Assembly: GCF_009725165.1 (NCBI RefSeq)
Contig: NZ_WNZW01000005.1
Location: 186,001 to 250,000 of the forward strand
DNA from: Paenibacillus woosongensis
Lineage (GTDB): Bacteria > Bacillota > Bacilli > Paenibacillales > Paenibacillaceae
Direction: 5' to 3'
Length of the DNA: 64,000 bases
The position numbers and the translations under genes are program-made. Positions 1 through 10,700 of this stretch are shown here, one piece after another (positions within the stretch are counted from its first letter, which is position 1; each line of letters begins with the position of its first letter). Below the pieces are notes generated by a model. The model ran no database searches, was not told the DNA's origin, and saw nothing but the letters and a program-made list of their open reading frames with translations.

Positions 1-3000
1 TGGACATCCCTGTACGGGGCATTTTTCAATACCCTACGATTCAGGGCTTAGCGGGGCTTATTCAGGAATCGGCTCATAAGTCATTCTATGAGATTCCTGT
101 CATAGAGCCGGAGAACTGTTATGCCGTATCGGCAGCACAGAGACGCTTGTTTATTCTGGATCAGATGAACGGGCCGAATACGTCGTATAACATGACAGCT
201 GCCTTTGAAATTGAAGGGGAACTGGACATGGAGAAACTGGAGGCTGCTTTCCAAGCTATGATACTGCGGCACGAGGCTTTCCGTACTTCCTTTGAAATCG
301 CAGCGGGGGAGCCGGTACAGGTCATCCATCCGGAAGCCGAGTTCAAGCTTGAACAGTACGGGAAGGTAAGTGATGCCGAATTGGAGCTGCTGGCCGCGCA
401 ATTTGTCCTCCCCTTTGATTTAAGCAGGGCTCCTTTATTCCGGGCAGGCCTCGCTCAAAGGGATGAGAGCAGTCATGTACTGATGATCGACATGCATCAC
501 ATTATTTCCGACGGCACGTCTGTCGGCGTATTTATGGAAGAATTTAATGCGTTATACAGCGGAGCAGAACTTCCGAAGCTGCGCATTCAGTATAAGGATT
601 ATGCCGCCTGGCATAACGGTCAGCTGGCGAAGGGGGCGTACGACAGCCATCAGCAATATTGGCTCGAACAGTTTGCGGGAGAGCTGCCGGTGCTGGACCT
701 GCCAACCGATTTTCCGCGGCCGCAGCAGCACAGCTATGAGGGAGCCAAGCTGGAGCATGCCATCGGCCGGGAACTGACGGCCCAATTACAGCAATTGGCC
801 ATGGAGACAGGAACGACACTGTACATGATACTGCTGGCGGGCTACAGTATTCTGCTGTCGAAATATGCGGGACAGGAGGATGTCATTGTTGGCTCTGCAA
901 TAGCAGGCCGGGATCATGCTGATGTACAGCAGGTGATGGGAATCTTCGTCAATACGCTGGCTATGCGGAGCAAGCCGGAGGGGCAGAAGAGCTTCCGGTC
1001 CTACCTGGAGGAAGTGAAGGACATCTGCCTGAACGCGTATGAGCACCAGCAGTATCCATTTGAGAGCCTGGTGGAGGCGTTGGCGATTCCGCGGGATTTA
1101 AGCCGCAGCCCGCTGTTTGACGTCATGCTGACGATGCAGAATGCAAGCGAGGATGATTTTCAAATGGAGGGCTTGACGGTCAGGCCGTATCTGCTCGAGC
1201 ATCATTCGACCAAATTTGATATTTCGCTGCTTGCGGCAGCGACAGACGATGAAATCATTCTGGAGTTCGTTTACTGCACAGCGCTGTTTACGGATGACAC
1301 GATGCAGCGTTTTGCCCGGCACCTTGTTCATATTCTGCAAACGGGCGTGGAGCAGCCGGAGCTGGAACTGGCGAAGCTATCTCTTCTAACCGCTGATGAG
1401 AAGCTGGAGCAGTTGATTAGCCGAGGAAGTGCAAATGCCGAGGAGCAGCCTGAATTCCGCACCATTGTTGAATGGTTCGAAGCTCAGGCGGAGCGCACGC
1501 CGGATCAAACCGCTCTCGTCTTCGGTAGTGAAAGATGGAGCTACTCCGACCTGAATGCCAGAGCTAACCGGTTGGCGAGAATGATGCTGGAGAGCGGCTT
1601 TGCGGCTAGCGGCGGCATTGCTGGAATTGTCATGGAGAATCGGCCGGAGACCATTGCAGCCCTGATGGCCGTGCTAAAGGCGGGAGGAGCTTATCTGCCG
1701 ATCGATCCCGAATTCCCGGCTGGCCGGGTGGATTATATGTTAACCAACAGCGGCGCTCAGTATTTGCTAACTTATGCCGGCCACTTGCATGGAACGGAGA
1801 GCGTGACCGAGGTGTTTTTACTGGATCATCTTAAAACGTACGAAGGACAGGGGCATAACTTAAATATCCAAGTAAGCGGGCACGACCTGGCTTATGTCAT
1901 TTATACCTCTGGCACGACCGGAAGGCCCAAAGGCGTAATGCTTGAACATCGTAATCTTGCGAACTATGTGCACTGGTTTACGACATCTCAGCGGATTGAG
2001 GGAAGCGACAGGACGATGCTGCTCTCCTCGGCCAGCTTTGACCTGTGCTATACCGCGCTATATCCAGCGCTGGTCAGCGGCTGCGAGCTGCATTTGCTCG
2101 ACCGCCATGATTATGCCGATCCTGAATATGTGCTGGACTATATTGCGGCGAACGGCATCACCTTCATCAAGGCAACGCCGTCCTTATTCCATATCATGGT
2201 CAGCCATGAACGTTTCAAGACGAGAGCGCTGCTCAGTTCATTGAAGCTGATCGTGCTTGGCGGAGAAAAAATGAAGGTGCAGGACATCGAGCGATACTAT
2301 GAGCGGTATCCGGATGTCAGGTTCGTGAATCATTATGGTCCTACGGAAGCGACCATCGGTTGTATCGCCCACCCTATGAAGCTTGCTGACTTCCAGGCAT
2401 TCTGCAAGCAGCCGGTCATCGGGAGGCCGATCTTTAACGCCGAGGCTTATATTATCGATGCGTATGGCAATTTGCTGCCAGACGGGGTTCCGGGAGAGCT
2501 TGCTATTGCGGGCAGCGGCCTGGGGCGCGGCTATTTGAATGACCCGGAGCTGACAGCGCAGAAGTTCGTTCCTCATCCGCTAGATGATGAACAGAGGCTG
2601 TATAAGACAGGAGACCGGGCCAGAAGATTGCCAGACGGTGATATTGAGTTCATCGGCAGAATGGATCATCAGCTCAAGATCAGAGGCTATCGGGTGGAGC
2701 TGGCTGAGATTGAAGCACAGCTCATGGAGCATTCCGAGGTGCAGGAAGTGGCGCTTACCGTGAAGGAGAGCGTTGAGGATACGAAATATTTATGCGCCTA
2801 TATTGTGACGCAGCAAGGGTTGACCGCATCCGATATGCGAGGTCATTTGGCTCATCGGCTGCCTTCTTATATGCTCCCTGCAGTCTATGTATTCCTTGAT
2901 CAAATGCCTTTGAATGAGAACGGCAAGCTGGACTATAAAGCGCTGCCTGAGCCGCTTATCGATATTGAGCCGGCAGAAGCGTATTCGGCTCCGGCGAATG

Positions 3001-4655
3001 AGACCGAGGCAGCAATGGTACGGGTGTGGGAGGAAATTCTGGGTGTCAAAGGCATTGGGACGGATCATCATTTCTTTGAATGCGGCGGAGATTCGATTAA
3101 GGCGCTTCAGGTATCATCCCGGCTCATGACGCAGGGCCTGAAGATGGAAATGAGGGATCTGTTCAAATATCCGACGATTCGCGAGCTGAGCAGGTATGTA
3201 CAAACTTCCGCCCGCAAAATCAGCCAAGAGCCGGTTATAGGGGAAGTGGGGCTTACTCCGATTCAGAGCCGTCTGTTCGAACAGAAATGGGAGCACGTCC
3301 ACCATTACAACCACTCAGTCATGCTGTACAGGCGGGAAGGGTTTGAGGCGGAGCTGGTTGCAGAGGCCTTCGATCGCATGGCAGAGCATCATGATGCGCT
3401 CCGCATGAGCTTCAGCTTGGGAGATCGCGGAGTCGTCCAGTTCAATCAAGGCATTGAAGGGCAAGCCTTCCATCGATTAAATGTCTTCGATGTGACGGCA
3501 AGCAGCGATCCTCGTGCGGAGATCGAGCGGCAATCGGCCAAGCTGCAGGCAGAGCTGGATATTGAGACGGGGCCGCTGATTCAACTGGCCGTCTATCATA
3601 CCGCACTGGGCGATTATTTGCTGATCATTATTCACCATCTGGTCGTTGACGGTGTATCCTGGCGTTTTATTCTGGAGGATTTCGCAACCGTATATGGACA
3701 ATTGCTGAATCAGTCAGCGGTTATGCTCCCAGAGAAGACTCACTCCTTCCAGGAGTGGTCACAGGGTCTGTCGCAATATGCCTTCAGCAAAGGACTGTTG
3801 AAGGAAGCGAAATATTGGGAAATCGTCGAACAGGCTTCAACGGTTGAACTGCCTGTCGATCATAAGATCAACTTCAATCAGGCTGGGGATCATGCCACGG
3901 TGAAGCTGGCGCTAGATGCCGAGCTAACCCGAAGCCTGTTAACGGATGTCCACCATGCTTACAGCACGGAAATCAATGATATTCTGCTAGCGGCCTTAAG
4001 CTGTACGCTCCAAGAATGGGCAGGCGCTGCCTCTGTGCTGATTCAGCTGGAGGGACATGGCCGGGAAGCCATTGTGAAAGGGCTGGATATATCCAGAACC
4101 GTGGGGTGGTTTACATCGATTTTCCCATTCGTGCTTGGCGCGGAAGGAACGAGTGATCTGGACGAGGTCATTAAACAAACCAAGGATGCTTTACGGCGGG
4201 TTCCAGGCAAAGGGCTCGGCTACGAAATACTTAAATATTTAACGGCGAGCAATCCGGACATGGAGCTCCCGCTGCATTTTCAGCTTAAGCCGGAAATTGT
4301 GTTCAACTATTTAGGGCAATTTGGCGCTGCCGGGGCTCAGACCGAGCTGTTTGAGCTAAGCGATATCTCTGCAGGGCCCGAAGTGGGGGCGAATATCGTG
4401 AGAGATCATAAGCTTGAACTGAATGGAATGGTGGTCGGAGATCAATTCACTATGGATATTCACTACAACAAATACCAGTACCGTCCGGAAACGATACAAG
4501 GGCTGGCCAATCGTTATCAAGAGCACCTGGCCCAGATCATCCGGCATTGCTGCACCAAGCAAGTCAAGGAAATCACGCCTACGGACTACCAATACAACAA
4601 GCTGTCGCAAAAACAATTGGATGCGATATCCCAGCGGCTGAAGAAGAAGCTATAG
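1..4655 (+). CDS. Non-ribosomal peptide synthetase, C-A-PCP-E module predicted for D-Asp (5' end cut by window)
   Basis: The frame is open from base 3, and the first residues look like the end of a carrier domain (FQYPTIQGLA), so the gene starts upstream. Domains in order: condensation (about 110-1400, motif HHIISDG), adenylation (about 1440-2950, YTSGTTGRPKG and NHYGPTEAT), carrier (about 2990-3200, GGDSIKA) and epimerization (about 3240-4600, HHLVVDGVSW and NYLGQFG). Aligning by eye to the GrsA pocket residues gives D-L-T-K-V-G-H-I-G plus the invariant Lys, which I recall as the aspartate code. The GGDS carrier type is the one normally paired with an epimerase, so the module should add D-Asp. 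The charged C-terminal tail after the E domain looks like a docking (COM) helix for the next synthetase. Cytoplasmic assembly-line enzyme. Domain calls are firm; the amino acid call is a recalled code, not a search. Confidence 0.93.
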   Translation, partial: DIPVRGIFQYPTIQGLAGLIQESAHKSFYEIPVIEPENCYAVSAAQRRLFILDQMNGPNTSYNMTAAFEIEGELDMEKLEAAFQAMILRHEAFRTSFEIAAGEPVQVIHPEAEFKLEQYGKVSDAELELLAAQFVLPFDLSRAPLFRAGLAQRDESSHVLMIDMHHIISDGTSVGVFMEEFNALYSGAELPKLRIQYKDYAAWHNGQLAKGAYDSHQQYWLEQFAGELPVLDLPTDFPRPQQHSYEGAKLEHAIGRELTAQLQQLAMETGTTLYMILLAGYSILLSKYAGQEDVIVGSAIAGRDHADVQQVMGIFVNTLAMRSKPEGQKSFRSYLEEVKDICLNAYEHQQYPFESLVEALAIPRDLSRSPLFDVMLTMQNASEDDFQMEGLTVRPYLLEHHSTKFDISLLAAATDDEIILEFVYCTALFTDDTMQRFARHLVHILQTGVEQPELELAKLSLLTADEKLEQLISRGSANAEEQPEFRTIVEWFEAQAERTPDQTALVFGSERWSYSDLNARANRLARMMLESGFAASGGIAGIVMENRPETIAALMAVLKAGGAYLPIDPEFPAGRVDYMLTNSGAQYLLTYAGHLHGTESVTEVFLLDHLKTYEGQGHNLNIQVSGHDLAYVIYTSGTTGRPKGVMLEHRNLANYVHWFTTSQRIEGSDRTMLLSSASFDLCYTALYPALVSGCELHLLDRHDYADPEYVLDYIAANGITFIKATPSLFHIMVSHERFKTRALLSSLKLIVLGGEKMKVQDIERYYERYPDVRFVNHYGPTEATIGCIAHPMKLADFQAFCKQPVIGRPIFNAEAYIIDAYGNLLPDGVPGELAIAGSGLGRGYLNDPELTAQKFVPHPLDDEQRLYKTGDRARRLPDGDIEFIGRMDHQLKIRGYRVELAEIEAQLMEHSEVQEVALTVKESVEDTKYLCAYIVTQQGLTASDMRGHLAHRLPSYMLPAVYVFLDQMPLNENGKLDYKALPEPLIDIEPAEAYSAPANETEAAMVRVWEEILGVKGIGTDHHFFECGGDSIKALQVSSRLMTQGLKMEMRDLFKYPTIRELSRYVQTSARKISQEPVIGEVGLTPIQSRLFEQKWEHVHHYNHSVMLYRREGFEAELVAEAFDRMAEHHDALRMSFSLGDRGVVQFNQGIEGQAFHRLNVFDVTASSDPRAEIERQSAKLQAELDIETGPLIQLAVYHTALGDYLLIIIHHLVVDGVSWRFILEDFATVYGQLLNQSAVMLPEKTHSFQEWSQGLSQYAFSKGLLKEAKYWEIVEQASTVELPVDHKINFNQAGDHATVKLALDAELTRSLLTDVHHAYSTEINDILLAALSCTLQEWAGAASVLIQLEGHGREAIVKGLDISRTVGWFTSIFPFVLGAEGTSDLDEVIKQTKDALRRVPGKGLGYEILKYLTASNPDMELPLHFQLKPEIVFNYLGQFGAAGAQTELFELSDISAGPEVGANIVRDHKLELNGMVVGDQFTMDIHYNKYQYRPETIQGLANRYQEHLAQIIRHCCTKQVKEITPTDYQYNKLSQKQLDAISQRLKKKL

Positions 4656-4728
4656 TACGGCCGACAGTGGAAGCGACCGAATCGGCAGCAAGGTTCGGTC
4701 GCCAAAGTAGAGGGGGAGTGAATCAAAT

Positions 4729-7700
4729 TTGAGCAGCCATGAAATTGAAAAAATATACCCGCTGACGCCAACACAGGAGGGAATTTTATTCCATTCGCTG
4801 GTTGATCCTGATTCTGAAGCGTATTTTGAACATGTGTCCTTCACGATCAGAGGGAAGCTGTGTTCCCGAACGATGGAACAGAGCTTTGCAAAATTGGTCG
4901 AACGTTACGACGTTTTAAGAACGGTATTTATCTATACAGAGACTGAACAGCCGCTGCAAATCGTGCTCAGCCAACGCGAGCCGCGCATGGATTATAAGGA
5001 TTTATCTGCTTATTCCACCGCTGAACAGAAGCGTTGGATCGAAGAGTATAAAGCCCGGGATCAGCAGCAGAAATTCGACCTGGAGGCAGGGCCATTGATT
5101 CGGATGGCCATCTTCAGAATCGATGAACGCACCCATCAAATCATTTGGAGATTTCATCATATTATTATGGACGGCTGGTGCCTTGGCATCCTTGCCCAGG
5201 ATTTATTCCATATTTATGAGGCTCTCGCTGCCAATGCTCCAATTCAACTGTCCCCGCCGTATCCTTATAGTGATTATATCCAGTGGCTGGGCGAGCAGGA
5301 TCAGGACGAGGCTCTACAGTACTGGAGAGACTATTTGGATGGTTATGAACTGCAGGCCGCGATCCCTTCCTCCAGGGCGGCTGGAGAGAAGGGGGGCTTC
5401 GACCACCGCAAATACCCATTTAAATGGGATGCCGAGACGACACGCAGATTGCACAAGCTTGCAGTCGACAATCAGGTTACGCTCAGTACGGTGTTCCATG
5501 CGTTATGGGGAATTTTGCTGCAGCAATACAACCATAGCGAGGATGTCGTATTCGGTTCCGTCGTATCGGGAAGGCCCCCGGAGCTGCCCGGGATCGAGAG
5601 CATGGTTGGCCTGTTCATTAATACGGTTCCTTTGCGGGTCAAAAGCGATGAACATACCTCCTTCCAGGAGCTGCTGCGCAAGGTGCATGATTCGATCCTG
5701 GAGGCCAATCGGTATAACTATGTTTCGCTTGCAGATATTCAGTCGGGAACGGTGCTGAAGCAGCATCTTATCAACCATATCATTGTATTCGAGAATTATC
5801 CGCTGGAGACGGCAGCCGACGGCGACGGGGAACAGCATCTTGCTATTACCGACAGTGAAATGCTGGAGCATACGAATTATGATCTGGACGTTACGGTGTT
5901 TCCCGAGGACGAGCTGGAAGTACTGCTTACCTATAACGGAACCGTGTACGACGAGGAGTTTCTGCGAAGACTGGAAGGTCATTTGAAGCAAATTACGGCG
6001 GCGGTATTAGGTAATGAGCAAATCCTTGTCCGGGATATCGAAATGATTACGGCAGGGGAGAAGCAAAAGCTATTATTCGAGTTTAACCGGACAGATAAGG
6101 ATTATCGGTTCGACAAGCCTGCGCATCAGCTGTTTGAAGAACGGGCGCGCCTTCACCCCTCTAAAATTGCGCTTCTCTATCAAGGGGAGCAAATCACCTA
6201 CGGGCAGTTAAACTGTAATGCGAACCGGCTCGCCCGGGTATTTCAGGAACGAGGGCTGGGACATGGTGATTTTGCGGCGGTCATGCTGGATCGCTCGCCG
6301 CTCATGGTTGAAAGCATACTGGCTATATGGAAATTGGGAGCAGCTTACATACCGGTAGATGCCCATTATCCCGAGGACAGAAAGGCAGGGATCATCGCCG
6401 ACTCGGACGCCCGAATCGTCGTCACGTTATCGGAGTACGTGGAAGACGGGCTGCGTGCCGATTACTCGGGCCGATTTGTGGAGATGGACAAACTTGTCGT
6501 TCCGGCGGAGGAAGCGGACAGCCATGATCTTAATCTCCCGGTGGCGATTACCGACCTGGCTTATACGCTGTTTACCTCGGGATCGACGGGCAAGCCGAAG
6601 GGAGTCATGATCGAGCATCTGGGGATGCTGAACCATATTTGGGCGGAAGCGGACGATCTTCGCTTGTCCGAGCACATCGTATTTGCCCAAACGGCGAATC
6701 ATTGCTTCGATATTTCGGTATGGCAGTTCTTCGGCGCTCTGGTGCTTGGGGGAACGACGGCGATATACCCAGATGAGCTGATTCTTGCGCCCGGGCAGTT
6801 CATCAATCAGGTGATTCGCGATCAAGTGACACTACTCGAGGTTGTGCCTTCATATTTGGCGGTTTTACTGGATTTGGTGGAGGAGCATTCGCTTCGCTTT
6901 GAACACTTGCAGCATTTGCTGATTACCGGGGAAGCAGCCACTCCGGCATTGGTTGCACGCTGGTTTGCGCTATGTCCCGGGATCAAGATGGTGAATGCAT
7001 ACGGACCGGCAGAAGCCTCCGACGACATTTGTCAATATGTGATGGAGCATACACCGGAGAACAGGGAATATATTCCGGTGGGCAAGCCGCTGTCCAACAT
7101 CCGGATCTATATCGTGAACCGGCAAATGCATTTATGTCCCGTAGGGATCATCGGTGAAATCTGCGTGGCCGGCATTGCGGTCGGGAGAGGATATCTCAAC
7201 GATCCGCTGCGGACCGGGGAGGCATTTACGGAGGATCCGTTTGCGCCGCAGCCGGGCGTCAGATTGTATAAAACGGGCGATTTGGGCAGATGGCTTCCAG
7301 ACGGCAACATCGAATTTGTCGGCCGTAAGGATCATCAGGTCAAAATAAGAGGATTCCGCATTGAGCTCGGGGAAATCGAGCATCGGCTGGCCGAGCATGA
7401 ACAGGTTCGGGAGGCTGCGGTGCTCGTGAAGGGAAGCGGAGAAGCGGAGAAATATTTATGCGCTTATTTCACCGCGAACATCGATCTCGGCATATCTGAA
7501 ATAAAGGAGTATTTAAGCAGTTGTGTGCCGGAATATATGATTCCCTCCGTTTTTATGCAGCTTGAGGAAATGCCGCATAATGCCAACGGGAAGATTAACC
7601 GCAGCCAGCTTCCGGACCCCGTCCATCATCGTCTGGATGCCCCGTTTGTACCTGCCCGCAACGCTGTGGAAGAGGCGCTGGTGTCGATTTGGGCGGAGGT

Positions 7701-10700
7701 TCTGGACGTAAGGCGGGTAAGCGTTGAGGATGATTTCTTCGCCTTGGGCGGCCATTCACTGAAAGCAACGGTCATCGTCTCCAGAATCCATGGGGAGCTT
7801 GGCGCGGATGTGAAGGTGAAGGATATTTTCCAATATCCAACCGTAGCGCAGCTGGCCGAGCATATTCAGGAGCTCGGCGACAGACCGGGCGCCGCGTCAG
7901 CCATCACGCCAGCCCCGGTTCAAGACTACTACCCGGTGAGTCCGGCGCAAAGAAGGATGTATGTGCTGCATACGCTGGAAGAATCGGGCTCGACGGCGTA
8001 CAACATGCCGTTTGCTTATCGTATTCAAGGACGTCTGGACACCGCTCAATTCCAGCAGGTGGTAACCCGGCTGACCGAACGTCACGAGTGTTTTAGAACG
8101 TCCTTCCACGTGGTGGATGGGGAGCTTGTGCAGGTCGTGCATCCCGAGGCGGAATGCAGGCTGGAAATAGTGGAGCTAAGGGGAGCTGACACGGGGGAAG
8201 TTAATCAGCGGATCTCATCGTTTATCCAGCCCTTCGATTTAGAAGCGGCACCGCTAATGCGGATGGAGCTGCTTCAGCTTGCTCAGGAGGAGCATGTCCT
8301 GCTTATTGATATGCATCATATTATTTCAGACGGCTTGTCTGGCGGCATCATGCTGCGTGAGCTGGAGCAGTTGTATCGCGGTGACACGCTGCCGCCGCTA
8401 GAGATTCAGTATAAGGATTATGCGATCTGGCTGAACGAACGGCTGGCCGGCGAAGAAATGAAGGAGCATGAAGCTTACTGGCTGGAGCATTATCGCGGCG
8501 AGCTGCCTGTGCTGAACATGCCTCTGGATTATAGAAGACCGCCAATGCAGACCTTTAACGGCTGTACACTGCAATTTGCGCTTCCGCATGAGCTGTCCGG
8601 GGCGCTGCGGGCGCTGGCCCATGACACGGGCTCCACATTATATGCGGTGCTGCTGGCCGCCTATAATATTCTGCTGTCGAAATATTCGGGACAGGAGGAC
8701 ATTGTCGTCGGCTCGCCAGTAGCCGGACGGACGCATCAGGATGTGCAGCAAATGCTGGGCATGTTCATCAATACGGTCGCGCTTCGCAGCTACCCGGAGC
8801 GGCATAAGACATTCCGCCAGTTTGTTCAAGAGGTGAAGGATCATACCTTATCGGCAATTGACCATCAGGATTTACCGTTCGAACGATTAGTGGAGCTTCT
8901 GGATGTGGAGCGGGATACGAGCCGCAACCCTCTCTTTGACACGATGTTCAACTTGACGGATCGGGAGCGGCAGGAAATTCATATCGGCGAAATGCTGCTC
9001 ACTCCTTACGCGCTGCAGAGCGATATTTCCAAATTCGATCTTATGCTGGACGTATACACGGATGCTTCTGAGATTCATTTCGACTTGCAATACAATACGG
9101 ATTTATTTACGGTCTTTACCGCAGAGCAGCTTGGTCAGCATTATATGGAGCTCCTGCATAATATCACCGCTGATCCGGATGTGCCTCTAATGAAGCTGGG
9201 TATGCTTGCGGCGGAGGAACGTAAGCAGATTCTGGCGATGGGTCAAGGCAAGGCCGCCGATTATGATTTTGCCCGTACCGTGCCATTGCGATTTGAACAG
9301 TTCGCCTTGGAGCAGCCGGAGGAGCCGGCAGTGCGTTGCACCGGAGAGGTGTTAACCTATGCGGAGCTGAATGCCCGGGCGAACCGGCTGGGGCGTTACT
9401 TGCAAAGACGATTAGGCGAGATTCCGGCAGACACGGTAGCGGCGGTGATGCTGGAGCGATCGCCCGATTTCATTCAAAGTGTGCTTGCCATTTGGAAGGC
9501 CGGCGGGGCTTACGTTCCGATCGACATAGAATACGGCGTTGAGCGCAAAGCGGGCATATTGGAGGATTCCGCCGCGCGGGTGCTCATTACCCGATCCGAA
9601 TATTTGCAGGACGGTCTGGAGGATAGATATACAGGCGTAATTGTGTGCCTTGACCGAATCGCGGCGGATGTCATGGAAGAAAGCCCGGAGAATATCGGCA
9701 TTGTGCCGGCAGCCGACAGCTTGGCTTATATTTTGTTTACCTCCGGATCAACGGGCAAGCCCAAAGGCGTGATGATCGAGCACAAAGGCCTGCTGAATCA
9801 CATTCTAGCGGAGGCCGATGAACTGGGCTTGGATCAACGTCTCGTATTTGCTCAGAACGCTAATATCTGTTTTGATATCTCGGTTTGGCAATGTTTTGGC
9901 GCGCTGGCCCTGGGAGGGACAACGGCGATTTATTCGCAGGAGCTTGTACTGGAGGTGGAGCGGTTCCTTGAGGCGGTCATCGAGGACGGGGTAACGCTCC
10001 TGGAGGTTGTTCCATCGTACTTGGCTGTGATGCTGGATGTTCTGGTACAGACTAGGGCACAGCTGCCTTCGCTCCGTCAATTGTTAATTACGGGCGAAAC
10101 GATTAAGCCGGATTTGGCCCGGAGATGGCTGGAGCTGTACCCGGGAATTCAAATCGTCAACGCCTATGGTCCCGCGGAGGCTGCTGATGATATTAGCCAA
10201 TACGTAACCGGGCAGCTGCCGGAAGGGATGGAGATGGTCCCGATCGGCAAACCGCTGGCGAATTTTAACCTCTATGTAGTGGACGAACAGCTGGAATTAT
10301 GTCCAGTTGGTGTGTATGGAGAGATTTGCGTGTCCGGCATCGGGGTAGGCCGGGGATATATTCATGATCCGGAACGAACGGGCCAGGCTTTCATGCAGGA
10401 TCCCTTCATGCAGAAGCCAGACGCCAGCTTGCGACTATACCGAACCGGGGATTTAGGGCGCTGGCTTCCTGACGGAAACCTGGAATTCCTCGGGCGCAAG
10501 GACTTTCAGGTGAAAATCAGAGGCTTCCGCATTGAGCTGGAGGAGATCGAGGTTCGTATTTTGCAGGCTCCGCATATCAAGCAGGCGGTTGTGATGGCTA
10601 GAGAGGATGAGAACGGAAGTAAATACTTATGCGCCTATCTGGTGCTGGACGTACTTGCGCCGAATCAGCAAGAGGCCTGCCTCCGCGAGCTTAAGGATCG